Shown piece after piece: positions 53,515-64,000 of a DNA stretch of 64,000 bases. The stretch spans positions 2,666,001-2,730,000 of the forward strand of contig OZ345363.1 in the NCBI GenBank assembly GCA_977006965.1, given 5' to 3'. The stretch comes from Phymatolithon calcareum (taxonomy: Eukaryota; Rhodophyta; Florideophyceae; Hapalidiales). Under the pieces are notes generated by a model, which saw only the letters and a list, made by a program, of their open reading frames with translations, did not search any database and was not told where the DNA came from. Numbering within the stretch: the stretch's first letter is position 1; each line of letters begins with the position of its first letter. Position numbers and translations under genes: made by a program.

Positions 53515-55079
53515 ATTAAAGTGAAAATTATGAGTTCCATGCAATGCACATGTGCCAAGTGTGCAATTCCTGTTAATTTCGAAGCCCCGGAAGCCCTTCA
53601 ACTATAGTCGTCTCGCTAACGCTGTGGAAAAACTAAGTTCTCAAAGAGAGAAGAACTCTTCATGAATCACATGGACAGCGCGGCCCTGCCTATGCCAACT
53701 CCCTATTTTTAGTGTAAATATGTGGACAGTGGAAAAAGTGCTGGCAAGCATCAGCGCACGAAAAAGACACAGCGCGCATTGCAAATGTTCACATTGCAAG
53801 GCCTATTTTTAAAAACCTTCGTGCTGCAGCATGAATCATGACATGAAGTTCACAGTTTTGCGTAGGCGATGCATCTCCGGAAGTTAGTTTCAGGTGCAGC
53901 GCTGTAATGTTAACGACTTCACAAATCAGCAAATACCATATGGACCACGCCTGCATGCACAGAAGAGCAACCTTAATTTCATTCATTCTGTGGTGTCCTC
54001 TAATCGAGCTGCTCTTATTTTGACACGTCCACATTCTGCTTCTCTGATTAATCCTTGCTATTTGAAGCGTCTGGCGGGGCTACTGAAGGCCATGTAGGAC
54101 ATCACAGATTGATCCTGGAGTTAGGTTGATGCATACCTGGCGACTCCTCCGCTCTAAAACCCTGCTCAAGACAGTTCCATCGCGAGACTCTGTCGTGCAA
54201 TGCTACGTTCATGGTGGGATCCTGACCGTGCCAGGGATGGCAACTCATGTTCACCACTTGCTAAAGGCTTCCCGGCTGCCTTCTCTGCCTCCTAGACACG
54301 TGTTTTCCTATCTCCATGGAATTGCAGGAAAAGTGTAAATGACGTACGCGCTGCTCCATGCGCGACACTCTTATCAACCGCTGCAGAATCTCAGCCACTT
54401 CAGTTCCATCGCTCTCACTGTGTGTACAATCTCTTTTCACTCATTATACCCCGCACAAACATTTTCCGTAATAGTGGGATATGAACCGCTCTTGCATCAC
54501 TTCCACAAAAAAACTAGAAGCTACATTTATGCGTCGGATGTTCCGTATTTGCGAGTGAGGCATAGCAGCCTTCAAAGATTCAACACATTGAACTCCTCTA
54601 CTGCAGGATGCACCACTACTTTGACAATGCTTTTCTTCAGATGTAGTACCCTGTTTCTCCATTCTGCATAAGCGTACTCGGACATCTAATCAGATGCACA
54701 GGTTCCTAACGTGGTATGAGTTTCATGTTTTCTCGGCAGTTCCCAAATCCGTAGTGTGATAGTTTCTGAACTTAACGTCCCATCGAGAATGTCAACTTCA
54801 AAGCAACAAGCGCTCGCTTCTGTTGTTATAGTGCAAACGAGTCTCGTCGGTATGAATGCAGCCGGATTCGTTCCCCAGACTTCATAAGAATGAACTCATT
54901 TGAGAATTCTGAGTCTCTTCTTTGGCTTCGTCTTTCTCTCCCTAAATCTCGTTCAATCAATTGCTGGAAAAAGGGACGCACGATGTCGCCGTGCGGTTTC
55001 CATTTCGTCAAATGTGCAGTAAAAGGCTAGCACGGCCTAGTCACTGCGCATTGGAAGCCAGATTGAGGATACTTTTTTT

Positions 55080-55160
55080 AGCTCGAGTTTATTTAAAAGC
55101 CCCACAGACTTCCGAAGATATGGGCGAGGCTTCCTTTGATGCTACGTACCTAGATTGAGG
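55080..55160 (-). repeat. Possible retroposon 3' end, family E
   Basis: Resembles about 61755-61850: both share, on the plus strand, a TTTATTT start, AAAGCCCC, CAGACTT/CAGTCTT and GGCxAGGC/GGCAAGCCTTCCT blocks. The match is imperfect. Read on the minus strand, it would end in an AATAAA-like stretch. Confidence 0.35.
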
Positions 55161-55303
55161 ATGCTGCTCTCTCCTTTCCTCCAAACCGCACAAACCCGGT
55201 GAAGCATAGATATTTCAGGAGATTTAAATGATCAGCGTTACGAGTTGAATTTTTCGGATACCTCATTATGGCTGCGTCAGTGCTTGGGTTGTGCACGATG
55301 AGA

Positions 55304-55360
55304 GTCTACAGTGTTGCTCATGCTTCAGTATCATATTGAAGCCTGGGCAACACTGTAGAC
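55304..55360. repeat. 57-nt hairpin, miRNA-precursor-like
   Basis: A 24-bp stem with one G-U and one mismatch, and a 9-nt loop (GTCTACAGTGTTGC and its complement at the base). Could be a short regulatory RNA precursor or just a foldback remnant. Confidence 0.5.
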
Positions 55361-55614
55361 CATTGATTTCAGCCACAATGGGGATCAGTCACAACTTCCG
55401 GCCGGCTCGTTGGCTGGCCTGCCCGTGGACATTTTCTCCGGGGCAGCCTGGCGCGCAACCTTCCAGCTTGGAATGAAGGCTCTCTTTTTCTCCCTCCCGT
55501 TCCGTTCCTGCCATTCACCTTGTTCCGTGCCTCATATTCTCGTTTGCGGGCTATTTGTAAATTCTATTTAGAAGGCTCGAAAAACCTAATTGCATAAGTA
55601 AGTAAGTTGCCTTC

Positions 55615-55775
55615 GCTCCCAAGTGGGGCTTTGCAAGGCAGTGCTTTATTGTTCCGAATTAACTTCTACTTAGATTACGGCAGATCGTTATTTCTGCAAG
55701 GTAATTAGGAGAGCACTCCTTCTACACTGCCTACCGCTCGACGATTCGATTCCACCCGGAGCAAGCGCGGTGGTT
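55615..55775 (-). mobile_element. Retroposon-like repeat, family D, copy 2
   Basis: The complement aligns with about 16600-16740, sharing blocks such as GTAATCTAAGTAGAA and AATAAAGCACTGCCTT. Ends not determined. Confidence 0.6.
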
Positions 55776-56124
55776 CCACGTTCACCTAATTACGTGCGTA
55801 CTGGCACACAATTACGAATTAATCTTGTTTCAGTAAGAGCGTCGATAAGGAATACTAATTTCTCTTCCCATTCGCAAGGTTCTTGTCACTCTCTCGCACT
55901 GTGCGGACTTGACTACGCAATAGTTTTTTTGTATTACTTGCCCCATGTCCCCTAAGTTAGGTTACCAGCGCTTCGAGGGACTAATTCTTCTCCCTTCTAT
56001 TATATCCTTAGGAATTTTAAGAGTTATGTGTACGTTTCGGTTGCACATTTCACTGAAGAGCGATTCCGGCGTTGAGGTTTGTTTGACACACTAGTAGAGA
56101 GACACTGGCGCACCATGCAATGTT

Positions 56125-56253
56125 TATGGAAAACGACGAGTCCCTCTGTTAGGTATCAGGCTATATACTAGACTGAACAAGTACCGAAAAGCCGTTTCCG
56201 CACAGTCTTAGGAGTGTTTCTGAGGGCTGTTAAACACACAACTAATTAGTTGC
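56125..56253 (+). mobile_element. Retroposon family C, copy 3 (old)
   Basis: Aligns with the start TATGGAAAACGACGAG and most of the 44153-44286 copy, but with many substitutions and no poly(A). No target duplication found. Confidence 0.65.
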
Positions 56254-56519
56254 TTCAAAGGAACATGCAGTCTCGTCCATGCGAAGTATGTGTCCAGGCC
56301 AAATCCATCACTGATATCTGGTGCGCAGAACGGGGTCGAGAGAGGGCTCTCTCTACTGCTATGCCACTGTTCGTCCATTTGTCTTTGATAGCATTTGAAC
56401 GCTGTTGAATTCAGCTCCCGTTTGACGTGTTCGGTCATCTTCCGGGACTCGCAGCGGTAGAGAAGAGAGACCTCCCCTAGCAGAAACGAAGGGCATCCAG
56501 TGCCGCGCGTGTGTGCGTG

Positions 56520-56800
56520 CGTTGCAGGACAGGAGGATCTACGTAAAAGTCCTGTCGGTCAAGCAGTTCGTTGATGCCACCCTGGAGGTTACGGAGACGG
56601 AACTCACCTCCAGTGACGACTTTGTCGGCATTGCTAGTTCTGGGCTTTGGGACGTGTTGACACTCGAGTACGCGGCGGAGCTCGTGCGCGTTACTTTGCG
56701 CATGTCGGATCTTGCGGCGAAACGACTGGCACTTAAGGCTATTGAGCTTGGTTCAGATGATAATATATCCGTTATTATTTCCTTATCTACGGCGAGATAG
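56520..56800 (+). pseudogene. Protein phosphatase 2C (PPM) C-terminal fragment
   Basis: About 90 codons resemble the end of a PP2C catalytic domain: a strand ending in VTETEL, the block FVGIASSGLWDVL, a helix, then GSDDNISVII near the stop at 56798. In active enzymes the block reads ASDGLWDV, with the Asp binding catalytic metal; here it is Ser. There is no ATG at the start and no upstream phosphatase sequence. The bases just before it (GTTGCAG) could be a splice acceptor. Most likely a gene fragment; a spliced gene with a distant 5' exon cannot be excluded. Confidence 0.6.
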
Positions 56801-59311
56801 GACGATTTCGACGGATAGAGTCCCAGTTTTGGCTGAGCATTTTGAATACTAACTCTTGGTCTTCTGCTGCATTTTTGCATTAACACTTGTGCAAAGTAAA
56901 CGCTGTGGTTTCTTGGCTAATCTGACTGTGGTGGTACAGAAGTTAATATTTTTACGGCTTGGATTCCACTCCATGCGCCAGCAACGGATGCATCATGGAA
57001 TGCATACTATGGTATTATCTCGAATTCCGCTAGGTGCCAGAACTTCAGAACTTTAGTGAACAAAATAGAGCTGTTTCGGTAATGTACAGTCAGCGGGCGG
57101 AGCTCTTGACGAAATCTCATCCTATAGGGCTGTTGGGCCTGACCCAGCGCATCTGAGGAGCTCCGTCCCTGGACTCTCGCTTCACTAAACTAATCTACAA
57201 GAACAAAAAGGGATGGGAGGGTGGGAGAACAAAAGAAACAACTGCTCGATGCGGTCGAGCGGAAGGAGGCAGATGTCGCACGGCTGCACCTTGGTTTCTT
57301 GCTGTTGAGATACACGAGCTCGCGGGTTGACAGTTTCTGTGATCTTGAGCTCGAGGTCTTTCGTTACGTTGGATTTCAGTTCAATGTTGGTCGCCGCTGG
57401 ACCGGAGGCCCTTTGAAATGGATCGTCGTGCGGCCAAACGGTGCTGTGGTCACACCGTAATTTACACGTGGTTCATTGTGCGCCTTTGGGCTTCGACGCG
57501 TAGGAAATTCCCTTCGTCCCTGCTTCGATGATTTGGTAAGCGTTCTCACGAGTTCCTTGAAGTTGTAATCATGAAGCTTCAGTCGGCGATGGAAGCGCCC
57601 AGGGGACGCGTGTCCCGCAAATGCTCTTAGCCGAGCGCTCACGCGTTATTTGGCGCTCTCGTTTGTGGCACTCCATGGCGCACCCGGCTCGGATCTATCA
57701 GCCAATCGGCTGGAACGATCCTCCTCATCATCACAGCCTCGTCGACATCTTCGTCGGCACGCGCATTGGACCAAAAGTTCCCGCGCAGCCGCGTTTGCGG
57801 CGAGTAAGGAATGCACCTGCTTGCGCGACTAGAGCACTGCGCTCTGCGTCAAGTGTGCAAGTGAGAGTTGATTCCGCCACATGCACCATAAATGCCTGCC
57901 GATTATCGTTTGTTTCCTTCTCTCTCAGCCTTAATCCCACTGGCATCATTTGCATCTTCAGCATCGCTCTCTAGTGCCATTGTATTTGCGCCATTATTTA
58001 AACGGACCTTCTGGCGACTACAACGCTTCGCGCCATCCTTTCGACATGCAAATGTATAACAGAGGGACCCCTTTCGTCCACGTGAAGGAGACAGGTCTTC
58101 CGCGTACTTTCCAATTCTGGTTTCGATTTCATTTTCTCGTCGCCGACTGCGTGTTTGAGTCGTTCAGAGGGCGGGACACGCCTCCAAATGCCCGTGGGAG
58201 ACTGGTTGAGGCTATGGCGTCCGGAGTGATGGGTTTATGTCCGAACTCCTGTGGATGGATGCGCTGCAGATTATTTCCATATTTCCCAAGTAGATCACTT
58301 AAGAAATCAAGGAAATCTGCGGATTGTTTGCGATGTTTATGTTTCTTCAGTTACTACTAATGGAAGATAAAGATTGAATTGAAGGACCTTGTTTGTGCTG
58401 CAAGCAATGTGGATAGGTTAGCTCGTACGCTCCTTAGCCCTACAATGGCGATATTGGCGGCTCGAGGCACATTTCGGGGTGCATCTAAATGAGCAGTGGT
58501 TATTGCCCATTTCAATGTCTGATCTCCTATAAGAGAGGCTTCTGAGATATCGAAACATACGCGAATCAATCTGCTGAACGTCGCCAGAACAGCCCAAACA
58601 AATTTAATGACTTGTTCTATTATGCACAAGCAGAAGAAGAAACGTAGCTTACAAACGCGTTTGCAGACGCATTTTGAACAAGAAGAACTGTAGCATTAAG
58701 AGCAGTGAACTGGAGCAGCGACTTGTGTGAACAAGGGCTGTGTCAACCATGACCAAACGTTGCTTCCTCAAAGAGCCTGACACTACCCTTTTTCTCGTGC
58801 CTCTTACAGAGCCCTTGATCTCACTCCTCTCCGCTTTAGTCCTTTCATCAACATCTTAATGATGAAAAGGGAGAACGTTTTCCGATTTGAGGGTTTTCTT
58901 GCCATACAGTGCTCTAGAAGCAAAGCAGTCATTGAAATTTCCTGTAGCGCTTGCCCACTAAAAGTGCCCTGATGTTCTTTTTCGCACAATCAGGGATAGT
59001 GTCGTCAGCTAAACAAGGAATGTAATAATCTGACCTGAGAAACAACGCAACAATAGAATAGCAGCTTAGCGAATCTACGTTGCTGTCTTCTCACAGATAT
59101 CGCGCTGTGGATGGCATCGTCATATGGGGCGTTCCAGTCAAAGCGTTACGCCATCAGACTGTAGGCGACTCGTATTCTCTTGGAACTGGGGTCATGGTCT
59201 TTGGTAAAACTCATCCGACAGAGAAATACAAATCAATGGCGTCTTTAGTAGCCAGAGGAACTTTAGCATGGATAATCATGCAAAAGCTTCCCGTTACTCC
59301 AAGGCGAGGCT

Positions 59312-59754
59312 AAGTCAAGGAGGTACAGGACCCTGGCCATCAAATGGGCATTTGGAATGTTCCCGCCGATGAGCACCTCCGAGCTCATAGACCTAACTGG
59401 ACAAACTGGAAAGGATGCTATCGAAGATCTCAAGTCAGGCCTATCAAAAGACAAGCTATCATATGAAGAAAGTGCTTTTACAAGGAGGGCACTCGACGAA
59501 ATACTTGCCATGTATCAGGCGGCCAAGGCCACTCTCGAAACCTGAAACCCGCGACTCAAGACAGTGGAATATTTTTCCCCCTCGAGGCTCTAAGCCAGAA
59601 GTAGGTTTTGATATTTCCGCCAGATCGTGTCGAAATCGACCACGCTAACATACAAGAACGATAGACCCTGTTTTTGGCCCAATGGCCTTCGCAAAGTTGC
59701 CCCAAGCGTCTGCAGATGCGTTGGTAACTTTTAAATAAAAAACTTACACTTCTT
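59312..59754 (+). mobile_element. 5'-truncated non-LTR retroposon, family A, copy 2
   Basis: A 443-bp insertion with a perfect 15-bp target duplication CTCCAAGGCGAGGCT (59297-59311, 59755-59769). An open frame enters from the truncated 5' end and stops at 59543-59545. It encodes about 77 residues of the C-terminus of an element protein (no known motif). The remaining 209 bp of untranslated 3' end are nearly identical to 3270-3481. Confidence 0.9.
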
Positions 59755-60151
59755 CTCCAAGGCGAGGCTTTGGGAGCTTTCAAATAAAATCGTCCAATAT
59801 CCCTTTTGGCGAAGGGCGCGGGTGCAGGGTGCACAGTCAGTCCACACCAAAGATTGGATTTCAACTGCGCAAGAAGATGTCGTTGAGCAGGCAGACATTC
59901 ATCACCACCGCAAAGTGTAATCTTCCCAAACTAGAGTATCTTAAGACCCGTTGCAATTCGGCCATAAGGACCATCTCGTTTATCTTTTATCCAGTTTATG
60001 CGATAGATCTGCAGCTCCAGAAGCGGATACGGCCGTAAGAAGACTCAGGTATGCTAACTGATAGGACCAATATCAGAGAAGGCGTGGCTGTATTGACAAC
60101 TCGACTGATGGTCTTCTACTCGTCCTCGAAATAGTTCTAGTCACTCTCATT

Positions 60152-60735
60152 CTAGTACTCAACTTGCGAATAGCACTCCACTTCACAAGGTTGCACGACA
60201 TTTGCGTTTGCCACGGGGGTGTGGTCCCTGCGAGAGACTTGAGCGTCATCGCCATCATTATCGCCAATGTAGCACATACACGGAAGACGTATAACGCTAT
60301 TAAAAATTGCAGCGATCCGCTCCTCGTCGTATTCCGCCAAGTTCGGGAAATACTCCTCATGGTGTCTCATCGCCGTGAGCATAAACTCAAGGGTGGCATC
60401 ACTAGGCGTCTCATTTTGCGGCTCACATCCAAGGGACCATGCTAAAGCAATCACGTACCTGCAGATCAACATGGTACAGTTAGATTAACGAATAATGATG
60501 TCAGTCATCAGTCAAGAGTAACATACCCGTCATTTTGATGCTGGAACGGCGTAGTAATTTCATAAATCCGGTGCTTTGGAACATCGTAAGGCCTTATCGC
60601 AACTCCTAGGAAGTCGCGTCCAAAGAGGGTATGTCTGCGGATGAACATATCCCAGTCTTCCAAGTCTTCGGAATCTGCTCGAGCCTGAAGGCATATACTG
60701 CGAAGGGCCAAACACTGCTGGCGAGTGAACGCCAT
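60152..60735 (-). CDS. Two-exon gene of unknown function
   Basis: 171 residues from exons 60735-60527 and 60458-60152, stop TAG. The 68-bp intron has GTATGT...CAG borders and joins in phase. I chose the ATG at 60735 (MAFTRQQ): the frame is open upstream but has no other ATG. The protein is mostly helical and acidic (DSEDLEDWDMF), with a Tyr/Pro-rich middle (YDVPKHRIYEITTPFQ) and a C-terminal EYDEERIAAIF helix. No signal peptide, membrane helix or known family was recognised. The open frame across the junction and the good splice signals make it a plausible gene. Confidence 0.6.
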
Positions 60736-63337
60736 GGTAGCCAAGGCCCTGTCGCTCTTGTGTGTGCTGTTTTGACAGATCCATGCACATTTATACTGTT
60801 TTCTTCTAGATTTGTTAGTGCAATCATCCCTAGTTAGCACTTCAAGTTTTGTGCTTTGGACAGCGGCAGGGGAATTAAGTTCTCTGTGTGTGCTGGAGGC
60901 TAGAGGGCAATAAATCCTCTTGTCTTCTGTAAAATAGCATGCGATCAATGTGATAAATTCGAGCACTTGGACAGGAGGGGTTTATAGACCGGTGCTACGG
61001 TAGAGACGCTATTGGAAGCAGCAAAGCTTGGGGTGCCGCGTCTGCTAATTTATGACCTCGAGCTTTTGCAAATGCTCTGCTATTAATGTGGAGAGCAGCT
61101 GCAGTGTGGTAAATGCCATGGGGGAAGCTCTTGAATTTAATTGGGAGGTGATAAACATCGCATGCGACCAGTACCCGGGAGTGACGGGTGTACTCTAAGA
61201 TGCAATACGGAAGCAAGGAAGGTGAGGGAAGTAGCAAGACTGGGCGCATGCAGTTTTAGTGCGGGCTACATGTCCAGCAAAAGACTCCACAAGTGGCCCG
61301 ATTGCAAGCACTGAGTCGTGTGCAGGCATGCTTATGAAAAAAGCCTGAAAGCTGCACCGTTGAGATGGAGCGTGACAAAATGACTCGCTTTCACTTAATT
61401 TACTCGCTTCTAACACCACAACTTGGAGCACATGGCCCGCTAATGACTCCCTGATTCGAATTTCTCTCCCGAAAAACGCCTGGAAATATCACATCTCAGG
61501 ATTTATCTTCGATGTAGATGAGATGCGTAGTACAGGACCAACTTTCATCCCCACTCTGATACCAAAGTCGGAACGCAACACTGATTTTTTGTCAAGCAGT
61601 ACTCATTTGATTGTCTTCAAGGACTCAAGCTGAACACTCTCTAATGGGAAAAAAGACGTTGCGCGACGCTAAGGCAAAAGAGGGGTGTGCCGTTTTTCTA
61701 TGTCGGATCGCAGTTTCATTCCAATAAGCATCTCATCATTTTACCTTTTTCAGTAAGTTTATTTTTCAATAGGGTTAAAAGCCCCGCAGTCTTTCTGACA
61801 TAAGGGCAAGCCTTCCTCAGGCGCTACCCACAATAGGGTAGCTCTTCTCTTATGCTTGGTCTATTGCCGGTGCCCGTAGCATGGAACTAGCTTATCACGT
61901 TTATTTGGAAAAGTACAGTTATGTGCCGTACTTGGAAAAATCAACATCGCCCAGCAGTTAGCACCAGGTTCGTCAAGAAATCCAGACGCTCGGTGTTTAG
62001 CTTACGGAGAGAGACGTCAAACATCACATATGATCGAGCTCTTTAGTCGTGGTTGAGCTTCACTTGAGTGAAGACTTTCGATTGAAGGGGAAGCTACCTT
62101 TGATTGAGAGGCAAAGATCAAAAGGGAAAAGAGGATAGGCAAAGAGACCATGAAATACAAGGGAAAAACAGAAGGGCCTTCAGGAAGTGTCGCCCCGCGT
62201 GATACATAAAAGTGGACTAATATTACCTCTCTAGGCCCCTCAGAGGCAGGGCTGCGCCCAATACTATTGCGGAATATTTCTGTCCACGGCACAATACCCA
62301 ATACGTATTGCTATCTATCGCGCGAAGAAAAACGTAGTACAAAACAAGGGCTTCGAGCAGTAAGCAATTGCAAGTAAATGCTTCAAGCAATACGATTGCA
62401 ATTCAGCAGCTCCATCCGGTACAAGAAATCAAGTGGTTTATTATGAATTAAGTTCTACGTGTAGCGACTGTACCACTCATGATGAGTGCGGTAAGCCGAA
62501 CAACTACGTTGCGCTACTCACAAATCAGAGGCTGGAGCACACAACGTTCAGGGGTACGTTATGCAATACGAATTGCAATTCGTTGAGCTGAACAATTTGT
62601 ACTGCATTATGATGAGGTGAATAATACGTATTCTAAACGCGACGGATCGTGCAATCTGAGATTGCTATTGCATTTTGCAATATATTGCAGTACCAATTTA
62701 TTGGGGCGCAGCCCTGCTCAGGGGAAATGGGTCTTCGTTATATCAAGTGTACCGCATTTCCTAAACACTAAGGAGAGTCACACTCTGTCGAACTGAGGTA
62801 ACAGTGCACGATTTATATAGATATCGGAGAAGAAATCTAGGCATTCCGCTGTGGGTTGGTACTAGAAGGAATTAGTTTAGTAAGCACATTTCCAAACCTA
62901 GAACTCCGGCTTGGTACAACAAGTGTTCGTACAGTGTGCCCCGCCAATCCCGAAGTTTACTGAATGGACCTACAGGAAGCTCTTGTCTCAGTAGATAGGA
63001 TAGACTAAAGAGAAAAGAGGCCAATGCCAAGCAGTTACTATTAGAAAATAGGGGCACTACGCAATTCAATTTAATTCAGCACATTATTGGGCTGCTGACA
63101 AATACGCGGATTCTTGTCGATCAACCATATTCGTATCACTGTTTGGTTTTCAGCCCACAAAGCGGCATAGAACGGCCCATCAATCAGGCAGCGATATGGA
63201 CAAGTGTAACATAAACGATCATTTCATTCGGGGCAATGATACATTTGATGGTTATCCTGCAAGGAAGGTTTTGTCAGAGAATATATCTTGTGAACTTCTT
63301 CGTCGCTCGGTGACCTTTTCCGTCTCACAATCGCACT
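60736..63337. other. Gene-poor region
   Basis: No gene recognised. A possible family-E repeat lies near 61755-61850. Between 62300 and 62710 the octamer-like pieces AATACGATTGCAATTCAGC and AATACGAATTGCAATTCG recur, suggesting degenerate short repeats. The last 200 bp should contain the promoter of the membrane protein gene at 63338. Confidence 0.45.
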
Positions 63338-64000
63338 ATGCCTCTCTCTGAAAAAGCATATGCAACTGCAACGTTTGCGCTAAAGAGTGCAATAACTGCC
63401 AACCCCGAAGTTGCCGCTCTTCGAGCGGCACATTTCGGTGTCGGAGATGTTCTATTTCTGGTATTTCTTATGAATCAAGGGATAGCTCATCATACAACTC
63501 AGCGCGCAGTTCATATACTCGGTGAGTATCAACGTCAAGGAAGTCTAACTCCAGGCTTGCTTCGCATTATAGGTGAGACTACCACTCTCGCCTCCGTCAG
63601 TAGCATGCTTATAGGATCTGTGACTGCCGGAGTCCCTCTATCATGGCTGTTACGATGGGGGTTCGATCCGCCTATGATTTTGGCCTTACCGTTGGTTGGT
63701 CTGGGCCTTGCAGTGGAGTACATCTCCTTACTTACGCTCGTAGGTGTATGCTTTGGAGTCATGCCAACGCCAGGTAGAGACTCACATCCCACCATTGCAT
63801 CGTCTCTGTTTCGCGCGGTGTATGGTTCCGTTCTTATATACGTTGCCAATGCTCTCTCGAAAATGACACGCACAACGCTTGATTGGTGGAGCAATGTTCT
63901 TTTCGTTCCGTTCTTTCTCGCCGGTGGCACGCTAATCTTCATGTCTCTACTCTATCTCGTTCTTGGTGGACCTGAGGAGGCGACACTTCCGGTCACCAAT
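63338..64000 (+). CDS. Multi-pass membrane protein, 5' part (runs off the window)
   Basis: The frame is open from the ATG at 63338 to the last base (221 codons, no stop). After a short hydrophilic N-terminus (MPLSEKAYATATFALKSAI) there are about four to six hydrophobic helices: around residues 36-52, 85-108, 117-145, 165-180 and 190-213. Gly- and Leu-rich segments are separated by short loops. There is no cleavable signal peptide. The family is not recognised, and the helices could belong to a transporter or a regulator of another channel. Two in-frame GGTGAG sites could be read as splice donors, but the continued open frame suggests no intron so far. Confidence 0.7.
   Translation, partial: MPLSEKAYATATFALKSAITANPEVAALRAAHFGVGDVLFLVFLMNQGIAHHTTQRAVHILGEYQRQGSLTPGLLRIIGETTTLASVSSMLIGSVTAGVPLSWLLRWGFDPPMILALPLVGLGLAVEYISLLTLVGVCFGVMPTPGRDSHPTIASSLFRAVYGSVLIYVANALSKMTRTTLDWWSNVLFVPFFLAGGTLIFMSLLYLVLGGPEEATLPVTN

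Larger units (their letters stand above)
52365..60151. other. Long gene-poor region
   Basis: Nearly 8 kb without a gene I can support. It should start with the promoter of ABC transporter 2. It contains three strong inverted repeats, retroposon copies, a phosphatase fragment and many short frames without known domains. The stretch 53.8-55.3 kb and 57.0-59.3 kb shows nothing recognisable. Confidence 0.5.

Noticed and set aside
57221-57460. 79-codon plus-strand frame
   Set aside because: Begins with GTG rather than ATG and no family is recognised; could be an exon fragment but not supportable.
57950-58360. 136-codon plus-strand frame
   Set aside because: No domain, no supporting splice or promoter signals, composition like surrounding noncoding DNA.
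63535-63942. 135-codon minus-strand frame near the right end
   Set aside because: Shadow of the hydrophobic plus-strand frame starting at 63338.

Overview
The window is eukaryotic nuclear DNA, most likely from a red alga. Three things support this: a plant/algal-type GDP-mannose 3,5-epimerase, full-length ABCB transporters with only two or three introns of under 110 bp, and Ty1/copia retrotransposons embedded in gene-poor DNA. A florideophyte such as Chondrus crispus would fit, but the sequence alone does not prove it. I saw no rRNA, tRNA, operon or CRISPR structure.

Layout: GDP-mannose 3,5-epimerase (0.8-1.9 kb, minus); a gene-poor stretch with retroposon fragments; a bZIP factor (5.3-6.0 kb, plus) convergent with ABC transporter 1 (6.2-10.3 kb, minus, four exons); an R3H-like protein (12.2-12.8 kb, minus); a secreted lamin-tail-domain (LTD) repeat protein (13.3-15.4 kb, minus); then a large inverted duplication. 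Its left arm is 15.4-21.3 kb and its right arm 43.2-47.9 kb. Each arm carries the LTD promoter and one copy of an unusual E3 ligase gene; a third copy (24.2-25.7 kb) lies between them. The spacer also holds a cluster of foldback elements (25.9-26.8 kb) and a decayed Copia element (28.4-42.6 kb). A young Copia element (35.5-42.4 kb) is nested inside that element's 3' LTR. ABC transporter 2 (48.2-52.4 kb, minus) follows the right arm. The rest is gene-poor, with palindromes and retroposon pieces, a two-exon gene of unknown function (60.2-60.7 kb) and the start of a membrane protein running off the end (63.3 kb onward).

The two most unusual items are these. (1) A three-copy family has the order RING, then a Cys-rich domain closely resembling the tandem-cysteine domain of MYCBP2 (RING-Cys-relay E3), then an F-box-associated (FBA, glycan-binding type) domain, all in one chain. 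The middle copy looks complete, the left copy has lost a RING zinc ligand and carries a retroposon in its coding sequence, and the right copy has lost exactly the upstream relay cysteine by a 6-nt deletion. (2) An intact 398-codon antisense gene sits inside the otherwise decayed Copia element. Its first 27 or so residues copy the histone H3 tail; it also has a basic C-terminus and a possible Cys/His/Asp catalytic set.
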